This document shows positions 1 to 8,437 of a DNA stretch of 35,833 nt, in pieces (within the stretch, counting starts at the first letter, position 1; each line of letters begins with the position of its first letter). A program made the position numbers and the translations under genes. The notes beneath the pieces are model-generated. The model did not search any database. It saw only the letters and a list, made by a program, of their open reading frames with translations, and had not been told where the DNA came from. Source of the stretch: Kiritimatiellia bacterium (GTDB lineage Bacteria > Verrucomicrobiota > Kiritimatiellia > RFP12 > UBA1067); assembly GCA_017418445.1 (NCBI GenBank), contig JAFONM010000035.1, forward strand, positions 1-35,833, written 5' to 3'.

Positions 1-2
1 CA

Positions 3-80
3 CTCGGCCTTGGCGGACTTGCGGTCGTGTACGACTCGAACGACATCACGATTGAGGGTCGCACGACAGTTTCTATGTAG
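3..80 (+). CDS. Possible C-terminal end of a protein cut by the window edge
   Basis: Frame 3 is open from the window edge to a TAG at 78-80. It encodes about 25 residues containing VVYDSNDITIEGRTTVSM. The composition (Gly, Thr, Ser, Asp, Asn) would suit the end of a secreted beta-rich protein, but this is too short to identify. It could also be a chance open frame in GC-rich DNA. No function is proposed. Confidence 0.3.
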   Translation, partial: LGLGGLAVVYDSNDITIEGRTTVSM

Positions 81-389
81 GCGAAGATGGCCCACCCCTC
101 GCCGCCGTCGGCGAAGGTGTTGGAACGCGGACACGGATTTTCCGCGCCGTCATGAGAGCGGCATCGTCATCTGTCCGCCGATGTCGGGATGGAACAGCCG
201 TCGGATCGTGCCGTATTCGCGGAACGCATGCGCGATTATGCGCTGACGACGCTCTTCAAGGCTCACCATTCGCCTGTCGCGAAGCAATCGGGTTGCCTGA
301 GCGAGGCGAACCCCGCAATCCTCCGTCCCGCCTCTTGCTTCCGCCTTCCGCCCAGACCCTGCCAAAAGTGGCGGAGGCATATGCGGGAC
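81..389. other. Intergenic stretch with no confident gene
   Basis: About 310 bases lie between the possible partial CDS and the galM promoter. Open frames occur on both strands, including minus 419-150 (89 codons) and an N-terminal extension of the galM frame from 189. None has a convincing ribosome site or a recognisable motif, and the minus frame would begin downstream (in + coordinates) of the galM -10 box. A 6-bp inverted repeat (CGCGGA 126-131, TCCGCG 141-146) could be a weak terminator, but no T-run follows it. The stretch may hold a decayed gene; I cannot show that. Confidence 0.4.
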
Positions 390-403
390 AATTATGATAT
401 AAT
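390..403 (+). promoter_or_regulatory. Extended -10 promoter of galM
   Basis: AATTATGATATAAT contains a perfect TATAAT (398-403) preceded by TG at 395-396, an extended -10 element. No good -35 hexamer is seen at 16-18 bp. A start point near 410 would leave a leader of about 36 nt that carries the ribosome site AAGGAGGG (433-440), 6 nt before the galM ATG. The same 14-mer, with one variable base, occurs at prs and at the TlpA-like gene. Confidence 0.75.
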
Positions 404-446
404 ATCGGTAATCCGACAATCAAACACAGACAAAGGAGGGCTTGAG

Positions 447-1550
447 ATGGGCAAGGCATCATTCAGGGTCGTCGACTTCGGCAGGACGAAGTACGGCGAG
501 AAGGCGAAGAAGTACATCCTCAAGGGCGCGGGCGGCGCGATCCTCGAGGTCAGCGACTACGGCGGCAAGGTCGTCCGTCTCTTCACTCCCGACAGGAAGG
601 GCAGGCTCAAGGACGTCGTCGTCGGCTTCGACTCTCCGGCAGGATGGGACAGCGGCGACGCGTACTGGGGCTGCATCATCGGCCGCTACGGAAACCGCAT
701 CGCGAAGGGCGAGTTCAAGCTCGACGGCAGGAAGATCAAGCTCCCCGCGCTCAACAACGCTCCCGCCGGAATCGGCTGCAACCTGCACGGCGGCGCGCGC
801 GGATGGAACGCATACGTCTGGGACGCGAAGCCGTTCGTGTACGGCGACAAGGTCGGCGTCGTCTTCACGCACACGTCGCCCGACGGCGACGAGGGATTCC
901 CCGGCAGGGTCGACGCCAAGGTGACCTACACTCTCACGGCGAAGAACGTCTGGCGCGTCGACTACGAGGCCGTGACCGACAAGCCGACGCCCATCAACAT
1001 GACGCAGCACGTCTACTTCAACTTCAAGGGCGAGGCCGGCGGAACGATCGAGGACCACGTCATGAAGATCGCGGCCTCCAGGATGACGCCTACCGACGCC
1101 GGGCAGATTCCGACAGGCAGGGTCGTCTCCGTCGCGGGGACGCCGTTCGACTTCCGCAAGGGCATGCGCATCGGCGAGCGCATCAACGAGAAGAACGAGC
1201 AGCTCGACTTCGGGCGCGGCTACGACCACAACTGGGTGCTCGACGATGGCGTGATGGCGAAGAAGAAGGCGAAGGCCAGGCTCAACTTCGCGGCAGAGGT
1301 TTCCTGTCCGCTCAACGGACGCTTCGTCAAGGTCTACACGACCGAACCGTGCCTCCAGGTCTACACGGCGAACTGGTGCGACTGGAACCAGCGCGGCAAG
1401 GGCGGCGAGCACCTCTCGTTCCGCTGCGGCATAGCGCTCGAGACGCAGCACGCGCCGGACTCCCCCAACCATCCCGAGTGGCCGACGACGATCGTCCGCC
1501 CGGGACAGGTCTACAAGACCGCGACCGAGTTCCGCTTCGGCGCGAAATAA
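447..1550 (+). CDS. galM: Aldose 1-epimerase (galactose mutarotase)
   Basis: A 367-aa protein expected to interconvert alpha and beta anomers of galactose or glucose in the cytoplasm. Family landmarks are visible: GRYGNRIAKGEF near residue 80, NLHGG with a catalytic-site histidine, TQHVYFNF with the second histidine, YDHNWVL, and a C-terminal GIALETQ that carries the general-base glutamate. Length matches the family (about 340-380). The ATG at 447 is preferred over an in-frame ATG at 189 because a strong AAGGAGGG lies 6 nt upstream of 447 and the promoter -10 lies between the two. It opens a long co-directional gene run; the rnhC start follows after 17 nt. No other galactose gene is adjacent. 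Confidence 0.93.
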   Translation: MGKASFRVVDFGRTKYGEKAKKYILKGAGGAILEVSDYGGKVVRLFTPDRKGRLKDVVVGFDSPAGWDSGDAYWGCIIGRYGNRIAKGEFKLDGRKIKLPALNNAPAGIGCNLHGGARGWNAYVWDAKPFVYGDKVGVVFTHTSPDGDEGFPGRVDAKVTYTLTAKNVWRVDYEAVTDKPTPINMTQHVYFNFKGEAGGTIEDHVMKIAASRMTPTDAGQIPTGRVVSVAGTPFDFRKGMRIGERINEKNEQLDFGRGYDHNWVLDDGVMAKKKAKARLNFAAEVSCPLNGRFVKVYTTEPCLQVYTANWCDWNQRGKGGEHLSFRCGIALETQHAPDSPNHPEWPTTIVRPGQVYKTATEFRFGAK

Positions 1551-1567
1551 GCGGACCGGACAGGCGA

Positions 1568-2635
1568 ATGGAAGCGGAGGCGCCAGCGAAGAAGAAGACG
1601 AGCTTCACGTACGAGCTCGACAACGACCAGCAGGAACTGCTGCTCGGACTGATGCTCGCCGGCAACTACCGCCGGCGCGAGGTTCCGTACGCCCTCTGGT
1701 CCATAGAGGGCGGCAGGTTCAACGCGACGCTCTACGAAAAGGAGAAGCACGGCAGGCGCAAGCTCTGCGTGCAGGGTTCAGGGGCGGAGGATTTCGTCCT
1801 CTTCGAGCTCGAGCCCAAGGTCCTCGGCGCGGCGCAGCTCGGATACGAGAAGGAACTTTCGCCCGAGCTCTTCTCCGCGCATGCAGGCAGCGACGAGTCG
1901 GGGAAGGGCGACTACTTCGGTCCGCTCGTCGTCTGCTGCGCGTACACGGACGACGAGCTTTCCGGGAAGATGATCGAGATGGGCGTCAAGGACTGCAAGC
2001 AGATGTCCGACAGGTCCGTGCTGACGGTCGGCGCGAAGCTGCGCGCGCTCCTCGGTCCGACCCGCTACGCGACGGTGAAGTTCGGCAACGCCGCGTACAA
2101 CAGGCTCTACGCGAAGATAAGGAACGTCAACAGGCTTCTTGCGTGGGCCCACGCTACGGCGATAGAGGAGCTCCTCGGGCGCCAGGGCGGATGCAGGCGG
2201 GTCGTCGTCGACCAGTTCGCCGCGACCGAGTCCACGATCCTGCGCGCCCTCAAGCCGCTGGGCAGGAAGGCCGAGGTCGTCCAGCGCCACAGGGCCGAGA
2301 GCGACATCGCGGTCGCCGCGGCCTCCGTGATAGCCCGCGAGCTGTTCCTCAGGGACATGCTGAAGATGGGCGCGGAGTGCGGGTTGAAGGACGAGTCCGA
2401 CGAAAGCCGGCCGGCGACGATGCCGCTGGGGGCCAGCGATCCGCGGGTGAGGGAGACCGCGGAAGAGATGGTGAAGAAGAACGGTCCCGTGTGGATCATG
2501 AACCACGCGAAGGCGCATTTCCAGACAACTGACAAGGTGCTCGCGGCGTGCGGAGCCTCGCGCGCCGACCTGCCTCCGGAAGGGCGGGTGACGAGCGCGG
2601 TGAAGAACGGCGAAATGAAAGGCAAGAAGAAATGA
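1568..2635 (+). CDS. rnhC: Ribonuclease HIII
   Basis: A 355-aa type-2 RNase H expected to cleave RNA in RNA/DNA hybrids. The HIII signature GSDESGKGDYFGPL begins at residue 107, giving the catalytic Asp109 and Glu110. Downstream RVVVDQFA and HRAESDIAVAAASVIAR supply the remaining acidic residues. The N-terminal 100 residues fit the TBP-like substrate-binding domain that separates HIII from HII, and the length is slightly above the usual 300 or so. A basic Lys-rich tail (GEMKGKKK) ends the protein. It starts 17 nt after galM, and its TGA overlaps the exbB ATG (ATGA, 2632-2635), suggesting translational coupling. Confidence 0.92.
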   Translation: MEAEAPAKKKTSFTYELDNDQQELLLGLMLAGNYRRREVPYALWSIEGGRFNATLYEKEKHGRRKLCVQGSGAEDFVLFELEPKVLGAAQLGYEKELSPELFSAHAGSDESGKGDYFGPLVVCCAYTDDELSGKMIEMGVKDCKQMSDRSVLTVGAKLRALLGPTRYATVKFGNAAYNRLYAKIRNVNRLLAWAHATAIEELLGRQGGCRRVVVDQFAATESTILRALKPLGRKAEVVQRHRAESDIAVAAASVIARELFLRDMLKMGAECGLKDESDESRPATMPLGASDPRVRETAEEMVKKNGPVWIMNHAKAHFQTTDKVLAACGASRADLPPEGRVTSAVKNGEMKGKKK

Positions 2636-3360
2636 ACCTCCTTTTGGCGAACTCGCTCCTCGACGGATTCCTCAAGTCCAACGGGATCGGACAGGGGATC
2701 GTCATAATACAGATCGTCGCGTCGATCCTCATGGTCGCCGCGATCATAGGCAAGTGGCAGGAGCTTTCGTTCGTCATGCGGACGACGAGGCGCTTCCTCC
2801 ACGACTTCGCCTCGAGCGGAGACGTCCTGGAGTACTACATGAAGAGACGTCCCTCGACCACGTCTGGACTCGAGGGCATCTACAAGGCGACATGCGAAAA
2901 GCTGATGAAGCTCCTGACGCCCGACACCAGGACTCTCCTGATGCGCGGCACCGGGACGGAGGGCGGAACCGCAGCGCTGACGGCGCGCGAGATAGAGCTC
3001 GTGAGGGGAACTTGCGAACACGTCCTCGACGAGGAGGAGCTCAGGATAGAGCACGGCATGGGAGTTGTCGCGACTGTCGTCGCGCTGGCGCCGATGCTGG
3101 GACTCCTCGGCACGGTATGGGGCGTCCTCGATGCGTTCGCCGAGATGGGTTCGGCCGGATCGGCGAACCTCGCGACGATCGCGCCTTCGATATCGGCTGC
3201 GCTCGTGACGACGGTGGTCGGACTCATCATCGCGATCCCGGGAGTCTGCGCATTCAACCACATGAACGCCCAGATACGGGCCGTCTCGAACGACATGGAG
3301 GGCTTCGCCGACGAGCTCAACGGACGCATAGCCTGCGAATTCCAGGGGAGGGCGGGCTGA
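2632..3360 (+). CDS. exbB: ExbB/TolQ/MotA-family proton channel
   Basis: A 242-aa inner-membrane protein with three predicted membrane segments: residues about 20-42, 140-165 and 185-208. The last two hold the family core, with MLGLLGTVWG followed by ATIAPSISAALVTTVVGL, the ExbB/TolQ motif that lines the ion path. With ExbD it would form the proton-driven motor that powers a TonB- or TolA-type protein. The start overlaps the rnhC stop by 4 nt, and exbD begins 1 nt after its stop. The sequence does not decide between an Exb and a Tol role; no tolB or pal gene is nearby. Confidence 0.92.
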   Translation: MNLLLANSLLDGFLKSNGIGQGIVIIQIVASILMVAAIIGKWQELSFVMRTTRRFLHDFASSGDVLEYYMKRRPSTTSGLEGIYKATCEKLMKLLTPDTRTLLMRGTGTEGGTAALTAREIELVRGTCEHVLDEEELRIEHGMGVVATVVALAPMLGLLGTVWGVLDAFAEMGSAGSANLATIAPSISAALVTTVVGLIIAIPGVCAFNHMNAQIRAVSNDMEGFADELNGRIACEFQGRAG

Positions 3361-3361
3361 G

Positions 3362-3784
3362 ATGTCGCTTCGCCTCCGCAACAGACGCGCAAGAAGGTCC
3401 GAGAAGCCTAAGGCGTCAGTCGACATGACGTCGCTGATCGACCTCACGTTCCTCCTGCTCGTGACGTTCATAATGACGCTCCCGGCGCTCGAGCAGGGAG
3501 TGTCGATACTCCTGCCGCAGGCGAAGACGGACCAGCTGCCGACGAAGGACAACAAGGCGAACACCGTCACGATAGACGCCGAGAACAGGGTCTACCTGAA
3601 CAACAGGGAGACGACTCTCGCGGAGCTCGAGCGGCAGCTCGCCGAAATGGCGCGCGCCGACAACGAGGTGCCGGTCCTGATCAGGGCCGACGAGCGGCTC
3701 GGCTACGGCAGCGTGATGGACGTCGTCAAGATAGTCTACAAGTGCCGCATCGCGAAGATGGCGCTTGTCACCGAGGAGAAGTAG
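3362..3784 (+). CDS. exbD: ExbD/TolR-family motor protein
   Basis: A 140-aa protein with a basic cytoplasmic N-terminus, one membrane helix (residues about 24-43) and a periplasmic domain of about 95 residues. The helix contains DMTSLIDLTFLLLVTF. Asp27 matches the essential protonatable aspartate of ExbD/TolR. The periplasmic part has the typical YLNNRETTLAELERQL and PVLIRADERLGYGSVMDVV elements. It lies directly between exbB and the TonB/TolA-like gene, and the three probably act as one complex. Confidence 0.93.
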   Translation: MSLRLRNRRARRSEKPKASVDMTSLIDLTFLLLVTFIMTLPALEQGVSILLPQAKTDQLPTKDNKANTVTIDAENRVYLNNRETTLAELERQLAEMARADNEVPVLIRADERLGYGSVMDVVKIVYKCRIAKMALVTEEK

Positions 3785-3788
3785 CCGG

Positions 3789-4658
3789 ATGTACCTGGAC
3801 CGCGAGGAAATGCCGAAGGTGTTCTCCGCGAAGAACATCGCGATCGCCGTGGTGCTGCACGGACTCCTCTTCGCGTTCCTCTGGTACATGGGCGTGCTCG
3901 GTCCCGACGGACCGAAGGAGACCGTCATTCCGATAGAGCTCTCTTTCGTCCTGCACGAGAATCTTGACGGCGTCGAGGACGAGCCCCCGCCAGAAGCGGA
4001 GCCGACTCCCGAGCCCGAGCCGGAACCCGAACCCGTCGTGGAGCCCGATCCGCCGCCTCCGCCTCCGCCGGTGCCCGAGGAGTCCGTCGTGCAGGTCCCC
4101 GAGGAGGTCGAGAAGCCAGAACCTCCGAAGCCGCCGGAGGAGCCGAAGAAGGTGGAGCCCCCCAGGAGGCCCGATCCTCCCAAGAAGACGCCCGAGCAGA
4201 TCAGGAAGGAGCGGGAGGAGCGTCTCAAGAAGATGCGCGAATCCATGACCAAGGTCAAGGATCCGCCGCCCGGCCCCCGTCACGACGGCAGGACCGAGAA
4301 GCGTCCGCCGAACTGGCGCGAACTCCTGAACGCCGGATACAAGCCTTCGAATCACAACGCCGGACTCGATGCGAGCGAGTCCCAGCGCTGCATAAGCCTC
4401 ATCCACGACGCATTCTACTCGAAGTGGAACAGGCCTGCATGGACGCCGGAACTGAAGCGCATGTCGCTTCAGGTGACCTTCGACAGGGCCGGCAACGTGA
4501 CGGGATACAGGTTCGTTGCGCGCTCCGGGGACAGGAGGTCGGACGACACGGTCCTCGAGGCGGCGTCCAGGGTCGGGCGGGTGGCCGGGCTCTCCCTCTC
4601 GTTCCTCGAGTCGATCAACATGACGGTCACCATAAACTTCGACGTGAAGCCGATGTGA
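3789..4658 (+). CDS. tonB: TonB/TolA-like energy-transducing protein
   Basis: A 289-aa protein: short cytoplasmic tail, one membrane anchor (about 13-33), a Pro/Glu-rich spacer (65-135), a charged helical segment (134-155), and a C-terminal TonB/TolA-type domain (about 195-289) that includes ISLIHDAFYSKWNRP and LQVTFDRAGNVTGY. The spacer, with EPEPEPEPE and PPPPPPP runs, is of the periplasm-crossing type. The domain resembles both TonB and TolA C-termini, so the symbol is tentative. The ATG at 3789 was chosen because it follows the exbD stop by 4 nt; an in-frame ATG at 3765 lies inside exbD. It should pass the motive force of ExbBD to an outer-membrane partner. Confidence 0.85.
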   Translation: MYLDREEMPKVFSAKNIAIAVVLHGLLFAFLWYMGVLGPDGPKETVIPIELSFVLHENLDGVEDEPPPEAEPTPEPEPEPEPVVEPDPPPPPPPVPEESVVQVPEEVEKPEPPKPPEEPKKVEPPRRPDPPKKTPEQIRKEREERLKKMRESMTKVKDPPPGPRHDGRTEKRPPNWRELLNAGYKPSNHNAGLDASESQRCISLIHDAFYSKWNRPAWTPELKRMSLQVTFDRAGNVTGYRFVARSGDRRSDDTVLEAASRVGRVAGLSLSFLESINMTVTINFDVKPM

Positions 4659-4674
4659 CGGGGAGCTGGGGCGG

Positions 4675-6651
4675 ATGGTTGTTGCGTCGATCTTCAATGT
4701 TCTTCTTGCGGCGATAACGCTCGACGGCGTGTCGGGGGCGGGGCTTTCCGTGACGTCCGAACTCGACGCCAACAACGTCCGCATCGGCGATCCCGTCGAG
4801 CTCCGCATCTGCTTCTACGGCAGCGCGGACTTCTCGACGATCCATGCGCCGGCGCTCTCCCGCGTCCTGGACCGCAAGAAGTGGCGCGTGGACGACGCTG
4901 GCGCGAAGACGGACACGTACCGCGACGCGCGTCGCCTCATATACATGGTCCGTCCGCTCGAGGCCGGAGTCCTCGAGTTCCCCGCGCTGGAGTTTTCCTA
5001 CGAGGACGCCGAGGCGAGGAAGATGGTCTCCATCTCGACGCTTCCGATTCCGGTGCGCGTGAGGCGCGGATCGCAGATCGCTCTTGCGCAGCTAGACGAT
5101 GCACGCGTCGATCTGCCGAATCCAGATGGAATAATCGTCGACCTCGCGGCGAGCGGATGGGGCTCCGCGGACGGGCTGGGAGAGGACGGACTCTTCGCGT
5201 GGCGCAAGGCGTGCGCGAATCCGTCGGCGGCGGCGTTCGCGGAGTTCGACTTCCCGGAGGCGAGGCTCAACGAGGCGGCCTGCGACGTCATGGACGGCAA
5301 CTGGGCGCGCGCCATGAAGACGTATTCGCGGCTCGAATGGCGCATCGGACAGGTTCCGGCGATAGAGCGCGGAATGGTCGCGGCGCTCGCACGCAGGACC
5401 GGGAATCCGAACCAGGAGCTCCCGATGTGGCGACAGGTGATGCGCCCCGTCCTCAGGCACGGCGCGCTCGGACGGACCTCGACGGTCCTCGGCGCGCTTC
5501 TGGCCGCCGCGTTGCTGACGTTTCTTGTCCGCAGGGGCGTCAGGGCCCTCGCGTGCCTCGCAGTCCTCGCTGCGTCGACTTCCGCCTTCGCCGCGCCGCG
5601 CGGCGGATTCAGTCCGCTCGACGAACTCGAGCGCATGCGGAAGGAGATGGACGCGCAGATGCAGATGATGCTGAACGGTCCCGCGTTCGGCGGCGGCGGG
5701 GCTCCGATGGTCGTGAACGGCCGGCCCGCGAGGGAGGCGAAGGTGACGGCGAGCGTCAGGCCGGACCGGACGGGACTCACCGCGGGCGCCGAATTCAAGT
5801 TCATCCTTTCGCTCGAGATGCCGAAGACGTGCACCGTCTCGGACCTGAAGTTCCTTCCGTCGCAGACGGTCGGGTACTCGATGGTCGGAAGCGGCGAGAT
5901 GCTCACGGACGGGCATGCGGCGGACACGAACAACGTCGTCAGGCGCATCGCGATACCGGTCCGCTACGATGCGCCTTTTTCCGGAAGGGTGACGTTCACG
6001 GTGTCGGGCATGAAGGAGGGCAGGATCGTCATGAACGGCGGCCGGTTCGTGTCCAGCTTCTCCAGCAGCTTCCGCATCGTCTCCGATCCCATCTGGATGG
6101 AGGTGAAGCCGCTCTCCGACGCGAACCGTCCCGCGGACTACTCGGGCGCGGTCGGAAGCGCCTTCCGCATCACCCGCCGCGCGGAGCCCGAGAGCGTGGC
6201 GACGAACGACGTCGTCGTGATCGACTATGCGATGAGGTATTCGGGATTCCTCCCGCCCGGCGCCGTGCCCGGCGCCGTGTCGTTCGGAGACGGAGAGATA
6301 CGCTTCAGGCGCTATTTCGTCGCGGACGGGTCGCCGAAGACGGACGGCTTCTCGTTTCCGTACTACGACGTGACGGCGAAGGACTACCGGCGCGCGACCG
6401 CGCCCGGAGTCCCGCTCAGCTACGTGCCCGAGGAAAACGACGCGCCGAGGACCGTCGTCGTAAACGCGGCCGAGGGGAAGATGCCGGGCGGACTCGTGAA
6501 GCTCCGCTTCGCTCCGCGCGAAAGCTCGAAGGAGGTCGCGACTGCGGATCCGAAGTCCGGGTCGCTGGCCGTCACCGAGACGCACGGCTCGTGGGTCCGC
6601 GTCGACGACGGGCGCCACGCGGGATGGATCAGAAAGGACGAGCTCAGGTGA
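4675..6651 (+). CDS. BatD-like membrane protein with two Bat-type halves and a C-terminal SH3-like domain
   Basis: 658 aa. An N-terminal signal or anchor (1-22) is followed by a beta-rich domain (24-130) resembling the BatD oxygen-tolerance family (ELDANNVRIGDPVELRI). Next come a short TPR-like helical stretch (170-260), hydrophobic segments at 268-286 and 290-306, a second larger beta-rich BatD-type region (355-612), and an SH3-like end (615-658, ETHGSWVRVDDGRHAGWI). The segment ending in ASTSAFA (about 300-306) looks like a signal peptide inside the protein, so this may be a fusion of two genes; the TPR-plus-SH3 part recalls BatE. The gene follows the ExbBD-TonB trio by 16 nt and overlaps the next gene (GTGA). 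Family assignment is by pattern only. Confidence 0.65.
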   Translation: MVVASIFNVLLAAITLDGVSGAGLSVTSELDANNVRIGDPVELRICFYGSADFSTIHAPALSRVLDRKKWRVDDAGAKTDTYRDARRLIYMVRPLEAGVLEFPALEFSYEDAEARKMVSISTLPIPVRVRRGSQIALAQLDDARVDLPNPDGIIVDLAASGWGSADGLGEDGLFAWRKACANPSAAAFAEFDFPEARLNEAACDVMDGNWARAMKTYSRLEWRIGQVPAIERGMVAALARRTGNPNQELPMWRQVMRPVLRHGALGRTSTVLGALLAAALLTFLVRRGVRALACLAVLAASTSAFAAPRGGFSPLDELERMRKEMDAQMQMMLNGPAFGGGGAPMVVNGRPAREAKVTASVRPDRTGLTAGAEFKFILSLEMPKTCTVSDLKFLPSQTVGYSMVGSGEMLTDGHAADTNNVVRRIAIPVRYDAPFSGRVTFTVSGMKEGRIVMNGGRFVSSFSSSFRIVSDPIWMEVKPLSDANRPADYSGAVGSAFRITRRAEPESVATNDVVVIDYAMRYSGFLPPGAVPGAVSFGDGEIRFRRYFVADGSPKTDGFSFPYYDVTAKDYRRATAPGVPLSYVPEENDAPRTVVVNAAEGKMPGGLVKLRFAPRESSKEVATADPKSGSLAVTETHGSWVRVDDGRHAGWIRKDELR

Positions 6652-7742
6652 AGAAGGCCAGAAGGATATTTCTCTCTCCGCCGTGGACCGGCGAGGAGGA
6701 GCGCAGGGCGGTCGAGTCCGCCTTCGACTCCGGCTTCGTCGCGCCGTGCGGACCGTTCGTGGACGGGTTCGAGAGCGCTCTCGCGAAGCTCGCGGGACGC
6801 AGGTACGCCGTCGCGGTCTCGAGCGGCACGGCGGCGATCGATCTCGTGATGGAGCACCTCGGCGTCGACTCTTCGTGGACCGTCGTCGCGCCGACTCTCA
6901 CGTTCATCGCGACCGTCGGCCCCGCATGCCACCGCGGGGCGAAGCTCGTCTTCGTCGATTCCGACGCGACCGGCAATGTCGACGCCGCGAGGCTCGAAGA
7001 GGCGCTTTCCCGGCGCAGGGGCAGGACGCTCGTCATGTCCGTGGACCTGTACGGCCGCTGCGCCGACTACGGCGCCATTGCGTCCGTGTGCAGGCGCCAC
7101 GGTGCCGTCTTCGTCTCCGACAGCGCCGAGGCCGTCGGCGCGACGCGCGCGGGACGTCCCGCAGGGAGCGCAGGACTCGCGGCGATATACTCGTTCAACG
7201 GAAACAAGATCGTGACGACTTCCGGCGGCGGCGCGGTCGTCACGGACTCGAAGAGGCTCGCGGACCATGTAAGGAAGCTCTCGAGCCAGAGCCGCGAGAA
7301 CAGGCCGTGGTACGAGCACCGCGAGGTCGGCTACGACTACCGCATGAGCAACATACTCGCGGCGCTCGGGCTCGCGCAGCTCGGAAAGCTTCCCGCCATC
7401 CTCGCGCGGCGCAGGGAGATTTCGGAGTTCTACGGCGGATTCTTCGGCGCGGAGTCCGGCGTCGAAATGCTTCCGCCGGTTCCCGGCGAGAACCACTGGC
7501 TGTCGGTCGCGCTGTTCAGGTCGAGGCGCGGACGCGACGCGGCGCTTTCGCGTTTTGCCGCGGCGGACGTGGAGGCGCGCCCGGTGTGGAAGCCCATGCA
7601 TCTGCAGCCCGTGTTCCGCGGGGCGGAGACGCACGGGGGCGAAGTGGCGGAGGACCTGTTCGCGCGGGGGCTGTGCCTGCCGTCGGGAACCGGGATGACC
7701 GCGCGCGACATGGAGCGGATCGGGGAGGTTCTGAGGGGATGA
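6648..7742 (+). CDS. DegT/DnrJ/EryC1 (PglE-like) sugar aminotransferase
   Basis: A 364-aa PLP-dependent enzyme expected to transfer an amino group to a keto sugar nucleotide. The phosphate-binding SSGTAAID is near residue 64, the PLP-ring aspartate lies in SDSAEAVGA, and the Schiff-base lysine is Lys187 in SFNGNKIVTTSGGG. That last motif is closest to the PglE/LegC subgroup, which makes 4-amino sugars such as bacillosamine-type residues. The start is GTG 6648, overlapping the previous stop as GTGA; no nearby upstream ATG suits. The dehydratase and acetyltransferase of such a pathway are not in this window, so the product sugar is unknown. It may supply a glycan decoration. Confidence 0.87.
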   Translation: MKKARRIFLSPPWTGEEERRAVESAFDSGFVAPCGPFVDGFESALAKLAGRRYAVAVSSGTAAIDLVMEHLGVDSSWTVVAPTLTFIATVGPACHRGAKLVFVDSDATGNVDAARLEEALSRRRGRTLVMSVDLYGRCADYGAIASVCRRHGAVFVSDSAEAVGATRAGRPAGSAGLAAIYSFNGNKIVTTSGGGAVVTDSKRLADHVRKLSSQSRENRPWYEHREVGYDYRMSNILAALGLAQLGKLPAILARRREISEFYGGFFGAESGVEMLPPVPGENHWLSVALFRSRRGRDAALSRFAAADVEARPVWKPMHLQPVFRGAETHGGEVAEDLFARGLCLPSGTGMTARDMERIGEVLRG

Positions 7743-8437
7743 GACGGATTTTCGTCTGCTGCGCGCTGGCAACCCTCCTCTGCGGATGCGCGATGATGCG
7801 GAGCGGCGGCGGGAAGAGGCCTGTCAGCGCGACCGACGTCGTCGTGGTGGTGCCTTCGAACGGGGTGTGGGACGCGGAGTTCGGAAGGACGGACGATCGG
7901 GAGAACTGCTCCTACGAGTTCTATCTCGCCCGTCTGGAGGACGGCGTCGCCGTGGAAGTCAGAGTGACCGACGACAGGTGCGTCGTCGACGACTCCGCCA
8001 GGGGCGACGTCGCGGCGCCCGTGTGGAACGACGATTCCGTCATATGCATCTTCGACGGCGACATGGACAGGTCCCTGGATTCGCGCGACGGCGACGGATT
8101 CGTCTACGGCGGCGGCTACGCTCTCGCGGCGAACGGCGCGGCGACGAGCGATTTCTCCGCGAAGCCCCGGGGCTTCGGAAAGGAGTGGTTCGGCAGCGTC
8201 TCCCCTGGCGAAGGGAACGCGACCAGATATTCGTTCTTCTTTCCGTGGAAGAGCATCGGCATTCCGCGTCCGCCGCGACCGGAGGAGAACGTCGCGTTCG
8301 GATTCAACATCTGCTTCGTGGACGACGACGACGGAGGGCGCGCGGACCGCGCGCTCTACTGGACGGGGAATCCGACGCTGCCGTACCGCGACGAGAGCAG
8401 GTTCGGAACGATCAACCTGAAGGGGGTCGGCAGATGA
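7739..8437 (+). CDS. Lipoprotein with a CBM9-like domain
   Basis: 232 aa. The N-terminus has a basic start, a short hydrophobic run and the lipobox LLCGC, so it is likely lipid-anchored after cleavage before Cys16 or Cys17. The mature part resembles the CBM9-type (DOMON-like) carbohydrate-binding fold: an early VWNDDSVICIFDGDMD segment, a central FFFPWKSIGI (the usual IPW strand), and a late GFNICFVDDDDG strand pair. Such domains bind glycan ends or haem and often occur on secreted enzymes, but no catalytic domain is present. It is tightly coupled to its neighbours, with ATGA overlaps at both ends. Its ligand cannot be told. Confidence 0.7.
   Translation: MRRIFVCCALATLLCGCAMMRSGGGKRPVSATDVVVVVPSNGVWDAEFGRTDDRENCSYEFYLARLEDGVAVEVRVTDDRCVVDDSARGDVAAPVWNDDSVICIFDGDMDRSLDSRDGDGFVYGGGYALAANGAATSDFSAKPRGFGKEWFGSVSPGEGNATRYSFFFPWKSIGIPRPPRPEENVAFGFNICFVDDDDGGRADRALYWTGNPTLPYRDESRFGTINLKGVGR

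Noticed and set aside
150-419. Minus-strand 89-codon open frame upstream of galM
   Set aside because: No ribosome site, no recognisable motif, and it runs across the galM promoter. Long open frames on both strands are expected by chance in this GC-rich DNA.
189-446. N-terminal extension of galM from ATG 189
   Set aside because: The extension spans the TATAAT box at 398-403 and lacks a ribosome site. The start at 447 has AAGGAGGG and gives the family's normal length.
459-1472. Long antisense open frame opposite galM (similar ones lie opposite most genes, e.g. 11854-13719, 30918-32480 and 32972-34792)
   Set aside because: Compositions are Arg/Asp/Val/Leu-rich without family motifs and mirror the codon bias of the real genes on the other strand.
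4000-4200. Repeats in the Pro/Glu-rich part of the TonB-like gene as a mobile or CRISPR-like array
   Set aside because: Irregular in-frame Pro-Glu and Pro-Lys codon runs typical of TonB/TolA spacers; no constant repeat and spacer lengths.
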